The position numbers and the translations under genes were made by a program. A model generated the notes under the pieces. The model was given only the letters and a program-made list of their open reading frames with translations, was not told the origin of the DNA and did no database searches. A stretch of 64,000 nucleotides of DNA from Variovorax sp. CF313 (GTDB lineage: Bacteria > Pseudomonadota > Gammaproteobacteria > Burkholderiales > Burkholderiaceae_C): assembly GCF_000282635.1 (NCBI RefSeq), contig NZ_AKIW01000005.1, positions 1 through 64,000 of the forward strand, in the 5' to 3' direction. Below are positions 8,852 through 21,405 of this stretch, in pieces. How positions within the stretch are numbered: position 1 is the first letter of the stretch; each line of letters begins with the position of its first letter.

Positions 8852-9487
8852 TCAGTTCGCGGCTTCGAGGCCGTTCTGGAAGTGCTCCCGCATGCGGGCC
8901 ATGGCGGCTTCCGCGTCGCGCGCCTCGATGGCGGCCATCACCGAGCGGTGCTCCGCCAGCGACTCCGCAATGCGCCCCGCCTTCAACAGCGAGTTGTGCC
9001 GGTTGAGCTTCATCACCTTGCGCAGGTCGGCCACCATCTGGTCGCGCCACTTGTTGTTGGCGATGGCCAGCAGCTGCATGTGGAAGCGCTCGTTGATCGC
9101 GAAGAAATGCTCGCGGTTTCCGACCGCGGCTTCCAGCTCGGCATGCAGCGCCTTCAGCTCCGCACGCTGCGCGTCGGTGGCACGCTCGGCCACCACGCCG
9201 GCGGCATCGCTTTCCAGCAGTGAGAGCAGGTGGTAGACGTCGGCCAGGTCCTGCTCCGACACCTCGGTGACGTAGGCGCCGCGCCGCACCTTCATCGTGA
9301 CCAGGCCCTCGGCCGCCAGCACTTTCAAGGCCTCGCGCAGCGGCGTGCGGCTGATGCCGTATTCCTCGGCCAGCTTGAGTTCGTCGATCCAGCTGCCGGG
9401 CTCCAGCTCGCGGCGGAAGATCCGCTGGCGCAGCAGCTCGGCCACCTCTTCGTAGAGGGCGCGGGGGGTGAGGGTAACGGCGGACAT
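8852..9487 (-). CDS. GntR family (FCD domain) transcriptional regulator
   Basis: A 211-residue regulator divergent from the methylmalonyl-CoA mutase operon. The N-terminal winged HTH (about 8-75) has the GntR signature ELKLAEEYGISRTPLREALKVL. The C-terminal helical FCD domain (about 80-205) carries candidate metal/effector residues in NERFHMQLL, the EHR motif and the final REHF histidine. FCD regulators typically respond to organic acids. The divergent position and a 17-bp site shared with the prpE promoter suggest it controls propionate/methylmalonyl-CoA metabolism; this is inferred. Confidence 0.9.
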   Translation of the reverse strand: MSAVTLTPRALYEEVAELLRQRIFRRELEPGSWIDELKLAEEYGISRTPLREALKVLAAEGLVTMKVRRGAYVTEVSEQDLADVYHLLSLLESDAAGVVAERATDAQRAELKALHAELEAAVGNREHFFAINERFHMQLLAIANNKWRDQMVADLRKVMKLNRHNSLLKAGRIAESLAEHRSVMAAIEARDAEAAMARMREHFQNGLEAAN

Positions 9488-9516
9488 GGGCCGGACTGTA
9501 CTGCAAAAATGGGGTT

Positions 9517-9533
9517 TGAATTAATAATTATGG
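9517..9533 (+). promoter_or_regulatory. candidate GntR operator upstream of mutase operon
   Basis: TGAATTAATAATTATGG, containing the palindrome ATAATTAT, lies in the 128-bp divergent region between the GntR gene and the mutase gene. The same element recurs in reverse orientation at 55174-55190 upstream of prpE with 16 of 17 bases identical. The AT-rich site stands out in this GC-rich DNA. Confidence 0.55.
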
Positions 9534-9615
9534 ATCGGTTAGACTCGCGGCCGGCTTGCAAATCCGTGCAGGCGAATTTGCGAATACCCTGAAAGACCCT
9601 GCGAACGGCCCCTTC

Positions 9616-11778
<2,163 letters not shown>

Positions 11779-11786
11779 GAAGCGAC

Positions 11787-12260
11787 GTGGGCGATCTCTT
11801 GTCGCGGCTGTCGCTGCAGCCGGTGGATTCCAGCGATTTCGAGGCCATGCTGGCCTTGCGCATCGACGCGATGCGCCCGAGCCTGGAGCGCGTGGGCCGC
11901 TTCGACCCGGCGCGTTCGCGCGAACGCCTGAACGCGGGCTTCGTGGTGCCCTACATGCACCACATCGTGCTCGACGGCGACCAGCGCATCGGCTTCGTCA
12001 CGCTCAAGCCCGAGGGCAGCGACGCGCTGCGCCTCGAGCACCTCTACCTGCGCACAGGCTTCCAGGGGCTGGGCATCGGCGAATGGGTGCTGGAGTGGGC
12101 CAAGTCGCAGGCGCGCGAGCAGCATCTCGACATCAAGCTCACTGCGCTCGTGCAGAGCGACGCCAACCGCTTCTATTTGCGGCACGGCTTCGTGCTCGAA
12201 GGCGAGGAGGGCGTCGACCTGCATTACCGCTGGCGCGTGTCTCCGGAGGACGCGTGCTGA
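11787..12260 (+). CDS. GNAT family N-acetyltransferase
   Basis: A 157-residue acetyl-CoA-dependent acyltransferase fold: N-terminal strand-helix, [11 protein letters not shown] strand, the [22 protein letters not shown] segment with the Q/R-x-x-G-x-G/A acetyl-CoA loop, and C-terminal [16 protein letters not shown]. The GTG at 11787 lies 8 nt after the mutase stop, with GAGAAG upstream. Its end overlaps the meaB start by 7 nt, so it is translationally linked to both mutase genes. The substrate is unknown; small metabolite or protein lysine acylation are both possible. Confidence 0.85.
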   Translation: MGDLLSRLSLQPVDSSDFEAMLALRIDAMRPSLERVGRFDPARSRERLNAGFVVPYMHHIVLDGDQRIGFVTLKPEGSDALRLEHLYLRTGFQGLGIGEWVLEWAKSQAREQHLDIKLTALVQSDANRFYLRHGFVLEGEEGVDLHYRWRVSPEDAC

Positions 12261-13303
12261 ACACCGTGCAAGCGCTGGAAAGCGCGGTCGTCGATACGTC
12301 GGGCATGTCGCAGCGCCGCGCGATCGCCAAGGCGATCACGCTGCTCGAATCGACCCGCGACGACCACCGCGCGCAGGCCGACGAGCTGCTCACCGCGCTG
12401 CTGCCGCGCACCGGGAACTCGTTTCGCCTCGGCATCTCGGGCGTGCCCGGTGTGGGCAAGTCGACCTTCATCGAGACGCTGGGCCTGCTGCTGATCGGCA
12501 AGGGGCATCGCGTGGCGGTGCTTACCATCGATCCTTCGTCCACCGTGTCGGGCGGCTCCATCCTCGGTGACAAGACGCGCATGGAGCACCTCTCGGTGCA
12601 CGAGCGCGCCTACATCCGGCCCAGCCCGTCGAGCGGCACGCTGGGTGGCGTGGCCGAGAAGACGCGCGAGGCGATGCTGGTGTGCGAGGCCGCGGGCTAC
12701 GACATCGTGATCGTCGAGACCGTGGGCGTGGGCCAGAGCGAAACGGCCGTGGCCGGCATGACCGACATGTTCGTGCTGATGCAGCTGCCCAACGCGGGCG
12801 ACGACCTGCAGGCCATCAAGAAGGGCGTGATGGAGCTCGCCGACCTGGTCGTCATCAACAAGGCCGACATCGACAAGGACGCCGCCACGCGCGCGCAGGC
12901 GCAGATCACCTCGGCGCTGCGCCTTTTCGGCCACCAGGGCAACCCGGACCACGCGCATGCGGTGCATGACGCGCACAGCGGCACGGAGGTGCGCTTCTGG
13001 CTGCCCAAGGTGCTGCAGCTCAGCGCGTTGGCAGGCACGGGCGTCGACGCGTTCTGGGACGCCGTCACGCAGTTCAGGCAACTGCAGACCGCCAACGGCA
13101 GGCTCGCCAAACGCCGCGAGAAGCAGGCCACCGCGTGGATGTGGGAGCGCATCGACGCCGGGCTCAAGCACGCCTTCAGGCATCACCCGCAGGTGCGCGA
13201 GCTGCTGCCCGGGCTCACGCAGCAGGTGGCGCAGGGCACGTTGCCCGCATCGACCGCGGCGCGCCAATTGCTTGCGGCAGCCGCCATCACCGCCAGGCCA
13301 TGA
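12254..13303 (+). CDS. meaB: methylmalonyl-CoA mutase-associated GTPase MeaB
   Basis: G3E-family P-loop GTPase (MeaB/ArgK) that chaperones cobalamin loading and protects methylmalonyl-CoA mutase from inactivation. It has 349 residues from the GTG at 12254, which has an excellent GGAGGA Shine-Dalgarno and overlaps the GNAT stop. The P-loop GVPGVGKS is at residues 63-70. [20 protein letters not shown], the switch ETVGVGQSE and the NKAD base-specificity motif are all present. Older names for this family (LAO/AO transport ATPase) are misleading. Confidence 0.95.
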   Translation: MLNTVQALESAVVDTSGMSQRRAIAKAITLLESTRDDHRAQADELLTALLPRTGNSFRLGISGVPGVGKSTFIETLGLLLIGKGHRVAVLTIDPSSTVSGGSILGDKTRMEHLSVHERAYIRPSPSSGTLGGVAEKTREAMLVCEAAGYDIVIVETVGVGQSETAVAGMTDMFVLMQLPNAGDDLQAIKKGVMELADLVVINKADIDKDAATRAQAQITSALRLFGHQGNPDHAHAVHDAHSGTEVRFWLPKVLQLSALAGTGVDAFWDAVTQFRQLQTANGRLAKRREKQATAWMWERIDAGLKHAFRHHPQVRELLPGLTQQVAQGTLPASTAARQLLAAAAITARP

Positions 13304-13343
13304 CACCACACGAAATTCAGGACCACAGCTTCGGAAGCACACC

Positions 13344-14888
<1,545 letters not shown>

Positions 14889-14908
14889 CGGGCACGGAGA
14901 AGAAGAAC

Positions 14909-16957
14909 ATGTTCAAGAAGATCCTGATTGCGAACCGTGGCGAAATCGCCTGCCGCGTCATTCAAACGGCCAAGAAGATGGGCATCCTCACCGTCGCCGT
15001 CTACTCCGACGCCGACAAGGAAGCCCGCCACGTCGAGCTGGCCGACGAGGCCGTGCACATCGGTGCCGCGCCCAGCCGCGAGAGCTACCTGCAGGCCGAC
15101 CGCATCATCGCGGCCTGCAAGAAGACCGGCGCCGAGGCCGTGCATCCGGGCTACGGCTTCCTCTCGGAGAACGAAGCTTTCGCGCGCAAGGTCGAGGAGG
15201 AGGGCATCGCCTTCATCGGGCCGAAGCACTATTCGATCGCCGCCATGGGCGACAAGATCGCCTCCAAGAAGCTCGCGAACGAGGCCAAGGTCAACACCAT
15301 TCCGGGCTGGAACGACGCCATCGAGACGGCCGAGCGCGCGGTCGAGATCGCGAAGGACATCGGTTATCCGGTGATGATCAAGGCCTCCGCCGGCGGCGGC
15401 GGCAAGGGCTTGCGCGTGGCCTTCAACGACAACGAGGCCTTCGAGGGCTTCACCTCCTGCCGCAACGAGGCGCGCAACAGCTTCGGCGACGACCGCGTGT
15501 TCATCGAGAAGTTCGTCGAGGAGCCGCGCCACATCGAGATCCAGGTGCTGGGCGATTCGCACGGCAACGTGATCTACCTGAACGAGCGCGAATGCTCCAT
15601 CCAGCGCCGCCACCAGAAGGTGATCGAGGAGGCCCCGTCGCCCTTCATCTCCGATGCCACCCGCCGCGCGATGGGCGAGCAGGCGGTGCAACTGGCCAAG
15701 GCCGTGAAGTACCAGAGCGCGGGCACGGTGGAGTTCGTGGTCGGCAAGGACCAGAGCTTCTACTTCCTGGAAATGAACACGCGGCTGCAGGTGGAGCACC
15801 CGGTCACGGAGTGCATCACCGGCCTCGACCTGGTGGAGCTGATGATCCGCGTGGCGGCCGGCGAGGCGCTGCCGCTCACGCAGGAGCAGGTGAAGCGCAA
15901 TGGCTGGGCCATCGAATGCCGCATCAACGCCGAGGACCCGTTCCGCAGCTTCCTGCCTTCGACCGGCCGCCTGGTGAAGTTCCAGCCGCCGGCCGAGACC
16001 ATGTTCGCAAGCGACACCGAGCATCTGAACGGCGTGCGCGTGGACACCGGCGTGTACGACGGCGGCGAGATCCCGATGTACTACGACTCGATGATCGCCA
16101 AGCTCATCGTGCACGGCAAGGACCGTCAGCATGCGATTGCCCGCATGCGCGAGGCGCTCAACGGCTTCGTGATCCGCGGCATCAGCAGCAACATCCCGTT
16201 CCAGGCGGCGCTGCTGGCGCATCCGAAGTTCGTGGCGGGTGACTTCAACACGGGCTTCATCGCCGAGCACTACGGCAAGGGCTTCCATGCGGAAGACGTG
16301 CCGCACACCGATCCGTCGTTCCTGGTCGCGCTCGCGGCCTACGTGCACCGCCGCTACCGCGCGCGCGCATCGGGCATCAGCGGGCAGCTCGAAGGCCACG
16401 GCGTGAAGGTGGGCGAGCAGTTCGTGGTGGTGGAACTGGGGCCGGAGGGCAAGCATGTGCATCACCCTGTTTCGGTCACCGACTTCCATGGCAAGACGGG
16501 CGCCAGCGCCATTGCCGTGGGCGGCAAGAACTACAAGATCGACAGCGGCTTTGCGCTCGGCGCCATCCGCGTGCAGGGCACGGTCAACGACCGGCCCTTC
16601 ACCGCGCAGGTCGAGCGCGGGGCGGGCAAGAACCCGCTGGCGCTGCGCGTGTCGCACGACGGCACGCAGATCGAGGCGATGGTGCTGTCGCCGCTGGGCG
16701 CGCGGCTGCTCGAACTCATGCCCTACAAGGCGCCGCCGGACCTGAGCAAGTTCCTGATGTCGCCGATGCCGGGCCTGCTGGTCGAGGTGTCGGTGCAGCC
16801 GGGGCAGCAGGTGCGGGCCGGCGAGAAGCTGGCCGTGATCGAGGCCATGAAGATGGAAAACGTGCTGTTCGCTTCGCAGGACGGCGTGGTGGGCAAGATT
16901 TCGGCGGAAAAGGGCGAGTCGCTCGCCGTCGATCAAATCATTCTGGAGTTCAGCTGA
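14909..16957 (+). CDS. pccA: propionyl-CoA carboxylase alpha (biotin carboxylase/BCCP) subunit
   Basis: ATP-dependent biotin carboxylase with its own biotin carrier, 682 residues. The biotin carboxylase domain (about 1-450) starts [17 protein letters not shown] and has the glycine loop [24 protein letters not shown]-type and [16 protein letters not shown] motifs. A linker BT-like domain (about 500-600) follows. The C-terminal biotinyl domain carries EAMKMEN, with the biotinylated Lys near residue 648. The ATG follows GGAGAAGAAG. The stop overlaps the bioB start in TGATG. Confidence 0.95.
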   Translation: MFKKILIANRGEIACRVIQTAKKMGILTVAVYSDADKEARHVELADEAVHIGAAPSRESYLQADRIIAACKKTGAEAVHPGYGFLSENEAFARKVEEEGIAFIGPKHYSIAAMGDKIASKKLANEAKVNTIPGWNDAIETAERAVEIAKDIGYPVMIKASAGGGGKGLRVAFNDNEAFEGFTSCRNEARNSFGDDRVFIEKFVEEPRHIEIQVLGDSHGNVIYLNERECSIQRRHQKVIEEAPSPFISDATRRAMGEQAVQLAKAVKYQSAGTVEFVVGKDQSFYFLEMNTRLQVEHPVTECITGLDLVELMIRVAAGEALPLTQEQVKRNGWAIECRINAEDPFRSFLPSTGRLVKFQPPAETMFASDTEHLNGVRVDTGVYDGGEIPMYYDSMIAKLIVHGKDRQHAIARMREALNGFVIRGISSNIPFQAALLAHPKFVAGDFNTGFIAEHYGKGFHAEDVPHTDPSFLVALAAYVHRRYRARASGISGQLEGHGVKVGEQFVVVELGPEGKHVHHPVSVTDFHGKTGASAIAVGGKNYKIDSGFALGAIRVQGTVNDRPFTAQVERGAGKNPLALRVSHDGTQIEAMVLSPLGARLLELMPYKAPPDLSKFLMSPMPGLLVEVSVQPGQQVRAGEKLAVIEAMKMENVLFASQDGVVGKISAEKGESLAVDQIILEFS

Positions 16958-17985
16958 TGGGTGCCAACGACTTGCAACAAACGATCACGCTGCACCGGCC
17001 TGCGAAGGCCGCGGCGCCGCAAGGGCCATGGACGGTCGAAGCGATACAGGCGCTGCTCGACAAGCCGCTGATGGACCTGCTGTTCGAGGCGCAGACCGTG
17101 CATCGCCAGCACTTCCCGGAAGGCGACATCGAACTGGCGACGCTGCTCTCGGTCAAGACCGGCGGCTGTCCCGAGAACTGCGGCTACTGCCCGCAGTCGG
17201 CCGAGTTCGACACCGGCGTGAAGGCGCAGAAGCTCATGGAAGTCGACGAGGTGGTGCGCGCCGCGCAGGCCGCCAAGGACGCCGGCGCCACGCGCTTCTG
17301 CATGGGCGCCGCATGGCGGGCGCCGAAAGACCGCGACGTCGAGAAGGTGGTGGTGCTGGTCGAGGCCGTGAAGGGGCTGGGCCTGCAGACCTGCGCCACG
17401 CTCGGCATGCTGGAGCCGCACCACGCGCACCAGCTCAAGGCCGCGGGCCTGGACTACTACAACCACAACCTCGACACCGCGCCCGAGTACTACACCGACG
17501 TGGTCGACACGCGCACCTACCAGGACCGGCTCGACACCCTGGCCCATGTGCGCAGCGCCGGCATCAGCGTGTGCTGCGGCGGCATCGTCGGCATGGGCGA
17601 GGCGCCGGTGCACCGCGCGGGGCTGATCGCGCAGCTGGCCAACCTGAACCCGTACCCCGAGTCGGTGCCGATCAACAGCCTGGTGCGCGTGCCCGGCACG
17701 CCGCTGGCCGATTCGGAGCCGGTCGATCCCTTCGACTTCGTGCGCATGATCGCGGTCGCGCGCATCACGATGCCGACCGCACGCGTGCGGCTCTCGGCCG
17801 GGCGCCAGCAGATGGGCGATGCGGTGCAGGCGCTGTGCTTCATGGCCGGCGCGAATTCGATCTTCTACGGCGACAAGCTGCTGGTTACCGGCAACCCCGA
17901 CGTCGAGGCCGACACGGTGCTGCTGCGCAAGCTCGGGCTCAATGCGCGGCAGGTGCAGGAGCAGCCGGAAGGCTGCGCGGCATGA
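16957..17985 (+). CDS. bioB: biotin synthase BioB
   Basis: Radical SAM enzyme inserting sulfur into dethiobiotin. At 342 residues it is normal length, with the radical SAM cluster motif [11 protein letters not shown] (Cys71, Cys75, Cys78). [23 protein letters not shown] and the RLSAGRQQM segment (with the auxiliary-cluster arginine) are also present. It overlaps pccA by one base and the next gene by 4 nt (ATGA). No other bio genes are here. Placing biotin synthesis in the propionyl-CoA carboxylase operon ties cofactor supply to PccA demand. Confidence 0.96.
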   Translation: MGANDLQQTITLHRPAKAAAPQGPWTVEAIQALLDKPLMDLLFEAQTVHRQHFPEGDIELATLLSVKTGGCPENCGYCPQSAEFDTGVKAQKLMEVDEVVRAAQAAKDAGATRFCMGAAWRAPKDRDVEKVVVLVEAVKGLGLQTCATLGMLEPHHAHQLKAAGLDYYNHNLDTAPEYYTDVVDTRTYQDRLDTLAHVRSAGISVCCGGIVGMGEAPVHRAGLIAQLANLNPYPESVPINSLVRVPGTPLADSEPVDPFDFVRMIAVARITMPTARVRLSAGRQQMGDAVQALCFMAGANSIFYGDKLLVTGNPDVEADTVLLRKLGLNARQVQEQPEGCAA

Positions 17986-18470
17986 GCACCAACGCACGCC
18001 CCTTCAAGGTCCTGGGCATCCAGCAGATCGCCATCGGCGGACCCGACAAGCTGCGGCTGCAGAAGCTCTGGGTCGACATGCTGGGGCTCGAAGTCACGGG
18101 CACCTTCAAGAGCGAGCGCGAGAATGTCGACGAAGACATCTGCGCGATGGGCGCGGGGCCGTTCAAGGTCGAGGTCGACCTCATGCAGCCGTTGGACCCC
18201 GAGAAGAAGCCCGCCGTGCACACCACGCCGCTCAACCACGTGGGCCTGTGGATCGACGACCTGCCCAGGGCCGTCGAGTGGCTCACGGCGCAGGGCGTTC
18301 GCTTTGCGCCCGGTGGCATCCGCAAGGGCGCGGCCGGCTTCGACATCTGCTTCCTGCATCCGAAGGCGAGCGACGAGTTTCCGATCGCGGGCGAGGGCGT
18401 GCTGATCGAGATGGTGCAGGCGCCACCCGAGGTGGTGGCAGCCTTCAGCGCGCTGGCCGCTACGCGTTAA
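17982..18470 (+). CDS. VOC family protein, methylmalonyl-CoA epimerase-like
   Basis: A 162-residue vicinal-oxygen-chelate protein at the end of the propionate operon. Context suggests conversion of (S)- to (R)-methylmalonyl-CoA. Two expected metal-site residues are visible: His86 in LNHVGLW and Glu143 in LIEMVQ. The first family histidine (usually in a DHxxIA motif) is replaced by Gln15 in IQQIAIG. Gln can still coordinate metal, but a classical epimerase would have His, so the activity is not certain. It overlaps bioB by 4 nt and the convergent Lrp gene by 11 nt. Confidence 0.75.
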   Translation: MSTNARPFKVLGIQQIAIGGPDKLRLQKLWVDMLGLEVTGTFKSERENVDEDICAMGAGPFKVEVDLMQPLDPEKKPAVHTTPLNHVGLWIDDLPRAVEWLTAQGVRFAPGGIRKGAAGFDICFLHPKASDEFPIAGEGVLIEMVQAPPEVVAAFSALAATR

Positions 18471-18957
18471 GTACTTTCTTGATCGGCGGCCTGACGTCCG
18501 AACGCTGAGGCGGCAGCATCGGCTGGTGCTCGCGCGCCGGGTTCAGGATGATCGAGGTCGCCGTCTCGGTGAGGATGCAGAACTTGGTGACCACCGCATC
18601 GAGGTGGCTCACGTCGATCACCGCGATCTCGAGGATCCAGCTGTCGTCGCCGGTCACGTTGTAGGCATTGACGCATTCGGGCGTCTGCTGCACCAGTTCC
18701 ACCACACGCGCGTAGTCGGCGCGGCCCACGCGGATGATCGCGCGGATGCCGTAGCCGAGCTTGCCGAGGTTCACCGTCGCGCGGTAGCCGCTGATCACGC
18801 CCGCGGCCTCCAGCTTCTTCACGCGTTCGGTCACGGCGGGCTGGCTCAGGTGCACGCGGCGGCCCAGTTCTGCCATGGTCAGGCGCGCGTCGTTCTGCAG
18901 TTCGGCGAGGATGCGGGTGTCGTGGGCGTCCAGGGCGGGATTCAAGGAAAAGTCCAT
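18460..18957 (-). CDS. Lrp/AsnC family transcriptional regulator
   Basis: A 165-residue feast/famine regulator. The N-terminal HTH (about 10-60) has [34 protein letters not shown]-type residues. The C-terminal RAM/AsnC ligand domain (about 70-150) includes [14 protein letters not shown], which forms the effector-binding loop. It is divergent from the EamA exporter gene 116 bp away; Lrp proteins often regulate an adjacent amino-acid exporter. Its tail overlaps the VOC gene by 11 nt, so read-through from the propionate operon runs antisense to it. Confidence 0.92.
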   Translation of the reverse strand: MDFSLNPALDAHDTRILAELQNDARLTMAELGRRVHLSQPAVTERVKKLEAAGVISGYRATVNLGKLGYGIRAIIRVGRADYARVVELVQQTPECVNAYNVTGDDSWILEIAVIDVSHLDAVVTKFCILTETATSIILNPAREHQPMLPPQRSDVRPPIKKVLNA

Positions 18958-19073
18958 GCAACTCCTTTAAATCGACGGTTTGGCGAGGGCAGAACCATGA
19001 ATCTTGCATGGCTGCCGGGGGATCGCTTTCATACCATGACCGGCATCTCACACCAAGAAGAAACACTCTCCAC

Positions 19074-19985
19074 ATGCCGACTCTCGCTTCTCCCGCCCAA
19101 GCTGCACCCATTGCCGCGCGCCCTGGGCTGCCGCCGCTGCTGTGGCTCTGCCTCGCCGCCACGTGGGTGGTCTGGGGCTCGACCTACCTCGCGATCAAGT
19201 ACGCCCTGATCAGTTTTCCGCCGTTTCTGCAGATGGGCTCGCGCTTCCTGTTCGCGGGCGTGCTGCTGGCGCTCTGGATGCGCTGGCGCGGCGCGCCGTG
19301 GCCATCGCTCGCGCAGTGGCGCAATGCCTTCGTCGTCGGCGCGCTGATGCTCGGCGGTGGCATGGGCGGCACGGCGAATGCCGAGGTGTCGATCGGCTCG
19401 GGGCTGGTGGTGGCGTTCATCGCGGTGATCCCGCTGCTGATTGCGCTGATGAACCTGATCTGGGGCGTGAAGCCGTCGCGGCTGGAGGCCGCTGGCATCG
19501 CGCTCGGCCTCGTCGGCGTGCTGATGCTGACGCAGGGCAGCGGTTTCCGTTCCTCGCCCGAGGGGCTGATCGCCATCTGCATCGCCTGCGTCTGCTGGTC
19601 GCTGGGCAGTGTGCTGAGCCAGCGCAGCCTGCCGTTGGCGCCCGGCGCGATGGGCTTTGCGAGCGAGATGCTTTGCGGCGGCCTGGTGCTGATGGGGCTT
19701 GCCGCGATGTCCGGCGAAACGATGAGCTGGCCGCTGCAGCCCGAAGCGGTCGCCGCGTGGATCTACCTCGTGGTGTTCGGTTCGCTGATTGCCTTCAACG
19801 CCTACATGGTCCTGCTCGCGAAGGCGCCTGCTGCGCTGGCCGCGAGCTACACCTTCGTCAATCCGGTGATCGCGATGCTGCTGGGCGTGTGGATCGCCAA
19901 CGAGACGGTCACTCGCTTCGAGTGGTACGCCGTGGCCGTCGTCTTGGCTGGTGTGCTGCTGATGCTCTTCAAGCGAAGAGCATGA
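19074..19985 (+). CDS. EamA/DMT family permease (YedA-like exporter)
   Basis: A 303-residue inner-membrane protein with about ten hydrophobic helices in two EamA repeats. The first repeat carries WVVWGSTYLAIKYA and the second ICIACVCWSLGSVLSQRSLP. The C-terminal end is LFKRRA after helix ten. The family exports amino acids and other small metabolites. ATG 19074 follows a weak purine stretch; upstream in-frame codons give unusual hydrophilic sequence. The adjacent divergent Lrp gene is the likely regulator. The substrate is unknown. Confidence 0.87.
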   Translation: MPTLASPAQAAPIAARPGLPPLLWLCLAATWVVWGSTYLAIKYALISFPPFLQMGSRFLFAGVLLALWMRWRGAPWPSLAQWRNAFVVGALMLGGGMGGTANAEVSIGSGLVVAFIAVIPLLIALMNLIWGVKPSRLEAAGIALGLVGVLMLTQGSGFRSSPEGLIAICIACVCWSLGSVLSQRSLPLAPGAMGFASEMLCGGLVLMGLAAMSGETMSWPLQPEAVAAWIYLVVFGSLIAFNAYMVLLAKAPAALAASYTFVNPVIAMLLGVWIANETVTRFEWYAVAVVLAGVLLMLFKRRA

Positions 19986-20020
19986 AACTCGATTTCCGGT
20001 AACACCGCGGAACCGGCTTT

Positions 20021-20089
20021 GCCGGGCCGCAGGTGTTGCCCCCGGGAGGGGGGTGGCGGAGCGACACGAAGTGCGCGAAGCCTGGGGGA
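20021..20089 (-). repeat. GC-rich REP-like intergenic element (copy 1)
   Basis: On the minus strand this reads CACTTCGTGTC, then a CCCCC...GGGGG arm pair, then CGGCCCGGC. The same order of elements appears at 29341-29405. It sits between two convergent transporter genes (EamA and LysE), where it could form a stable hairpin. Confidence 0.6.
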
Positions 20090-20097
20090 GAGCTTTG

Positions 20098-20736
20098 CTA
20101 TGCGCCGGGGCGGCGCCACATCGCAAGCGTAGCCGCGAGCAGCCACATGCCGGCTGCGCAACTGCGGTTCATGGCCTTGAGGCCGCGCTGCGAGAGAAAG
20201 CGCACGGCCTGCGTGCCGGCCGACGCATAGGCCAGCATCACGCAGGTGTCGAGTGCGACGAACACCGTGCCCAGCAGCAGGTACTGCGGGCCTTGCGGCT
20301 TCGCGATGTCGATGAACTGCGGCAGGAAGGCAGCGAAGAACAGCACCGTCTTCGGATTCGACAATGCCACCGCGAGGCTGCGCATCAGCGCCACGCGGCC
20401 CTGTGGCCGGACCTCGAGCGGCGACTTGGCCAGCGCCGTGCCGAGGTCGGCGGCCTCGCTGCGCCAGAGCTTGATGCCCAGCCACACGAGGTACGCCACG
20501 CCGGCGATGCGGATCGCGTTGAAGAGCCACTCCGAAGCCGCGAGCAGCGAGCCCAGCCCGAGCGCGACGACGGCGATCAGCGTGACGCTGCCGAGCGACG
20601 CGCCGGCAATCCCCCAACTTGCACGGCGCATGCCGCCTTCGATGCCGTTGGACAGCGCCAGCAGCATCGTCGGCCCCGGAATCAGGGCCAACGCGAGCGA
20701 GGCGACGACGTAGATGAGCAGGGTGTCGAGTGTCAT
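20098..20736 (-). CDS. LysE/RhtB family amino-acid exporter
   Basis: A 212-residue membrane protein with about six hydrophobic helices. The family signature GPTMLLALSNGIEGGMRRASWGIAGA is near the N-terminus (about 21-45), and the conserved ALSNPKTVLFFAAFLPQFI segment is in the middle. Members export amino acids such as homoserine, threonine or lysine; the substrate here is not evident. Its start overlaps the stop of the RsxB-like gene by 4 nt (ATGA), so it is translationally coupled as the last gene of phaZ-rsxB-lysE. Confidence 0.9.
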   Translation of the reverse strand: MTLDTLLIYVVASLALALIPGPTMLLALSNGIEGGMRRASWGIAGASLGSVTLIAVVALGLGSLLAASEWLFNAIRIAGVAYLVWLGIKLWRSEAADLGTALAKSPLEVRPQGRVALMRSLAVALSNPKTVLFFAAFLPQFIDIAKPQGPQYLLLGTVFVALDTCVMLAYASAGTQAVRFLSQRGLKAMNRSCAAGMWLLAATLAMWRRPGA

Positions 20737-21374
20737 GGCTTGGTGGTGGTCGGCGGGCGTTGTCGTTGTTGCGAGGCGGCGCGGGCACGCGCCAGTGCGG
20801 CTTCGACGATGGCGCGCTTGCGGGCGCCGGCGTCTTGCAGGGCTTCGGGCTCGGGCGCCTTGTCGGCCAGCCGCGCGTCGGTGTTGCGGTGCCGGCCATG
20901 CACCTCGTAGCGGCGCCGCGCGCTGGCGGCCTGTTCAGTCGACCAGGCCTGCCAGCCACTGAGGCCGGGCGTCTCGACTTCGAGCGAGATGCAGTCGACG
21001 GGGCAGACCGGAATGCACAACTCGCAACCCGTGCAGTGGGCTTCGATCACGGTGTGCATCCGCTTGTTGATGCCGACGATGGCGTCGGTGGGGCAGGCAT
21101 CGAGGCACAGCGTGCAGCCGATGCACCAGGCTTCGTCGATGACCGCCATGGCGCGCGGGCCTTCGGTGCCGAATTGGGCATCGAGGGGAAGGGCGGCGCG
21201 GCCGGTGAGTTGCGCGAGCCGCTCGATGCCTTCGGCACCGCCCGGCGGGCACTGGTTGATGCCGGCCTCGCCGCCGGCCACGGCCTGGGCGTAGCTTGCG
21301 CAATCCGGGTAGCCGCACCGCGTGCACTGCGTTTGAGGCAGCGCGTCGTTGATGCGTGCGGCGAGCCCGTCCAT
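20733..21374 (-). CDS. RsxB/RnfB-like ferredoxin lacking the membrane helix
   Basis: A 213-residue Fe-S protein. An N-terminal 4Fe-4S (Fes) domain has Cys residues in CTRCGYPDCASYAQAV and a fourth Cys in NQCPPGG. Two 4Fe-4S ferredoxin motifs follow: CIGCTLCLDACPTDAI and CTGCELCIPVCPVDCI. The C-terminal tail of about 65 residues is Arg/Ala-rich. RnfB/RsxB proteins normally begin with a transmembrane helix; this one starts directly at the Fes domain and no other rnf/rsx gene is nearby, so it is probably a soluble electron carrier. It lies 20 bp after phaZ. Confidence 0.85.
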   Translation of the reverse strand: MDGLAARINDALPQTQCTRCGYPDCASYAQAVAGGEAGINQCPPGGAEGIERLAQLTGRAALPLDAQFGTEGPRAMAVIDEAWCIGCTLCLDACPTDAIVGINKRMHTVIEAHCTGCELCIPVCPVDCISLEVETPGLSGWQAWSTEQAASARRRYEVHGRHRNTDARLADKAPEPEALQDAGARKRAIVEAALARARAASQQRQRPPTTTKP

Positions 21375-21383
21375 GGGGTGAAG

Positions 21384-21405
21384 CTGCGCGCGCTTCAGCG
21401 CGCAG
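21384..21405 (-). other. 8-bp hairpin around the phaZ stop codon
   Basis: CTGCGCGC (21384-21391) and GCGCGCAG (21398-21405) form a perfect 8-bp stem. The 6-nt loop holds the phaZ stop codon. It lies 10 nt upstream of the RsxB-like start and no T-tract follows. It could modulate phaZ-to-rsxB read-through or translation; this is inferred. Confidence 0.4.

Noticed and set aside
12083-12253. Longer N-terminus for MeaB
   Set aside because: The extra residues are an out-of-frame shadow of the GNAT gene; the GTG at 12254 has a GGAGGA site and the family N-terminus.
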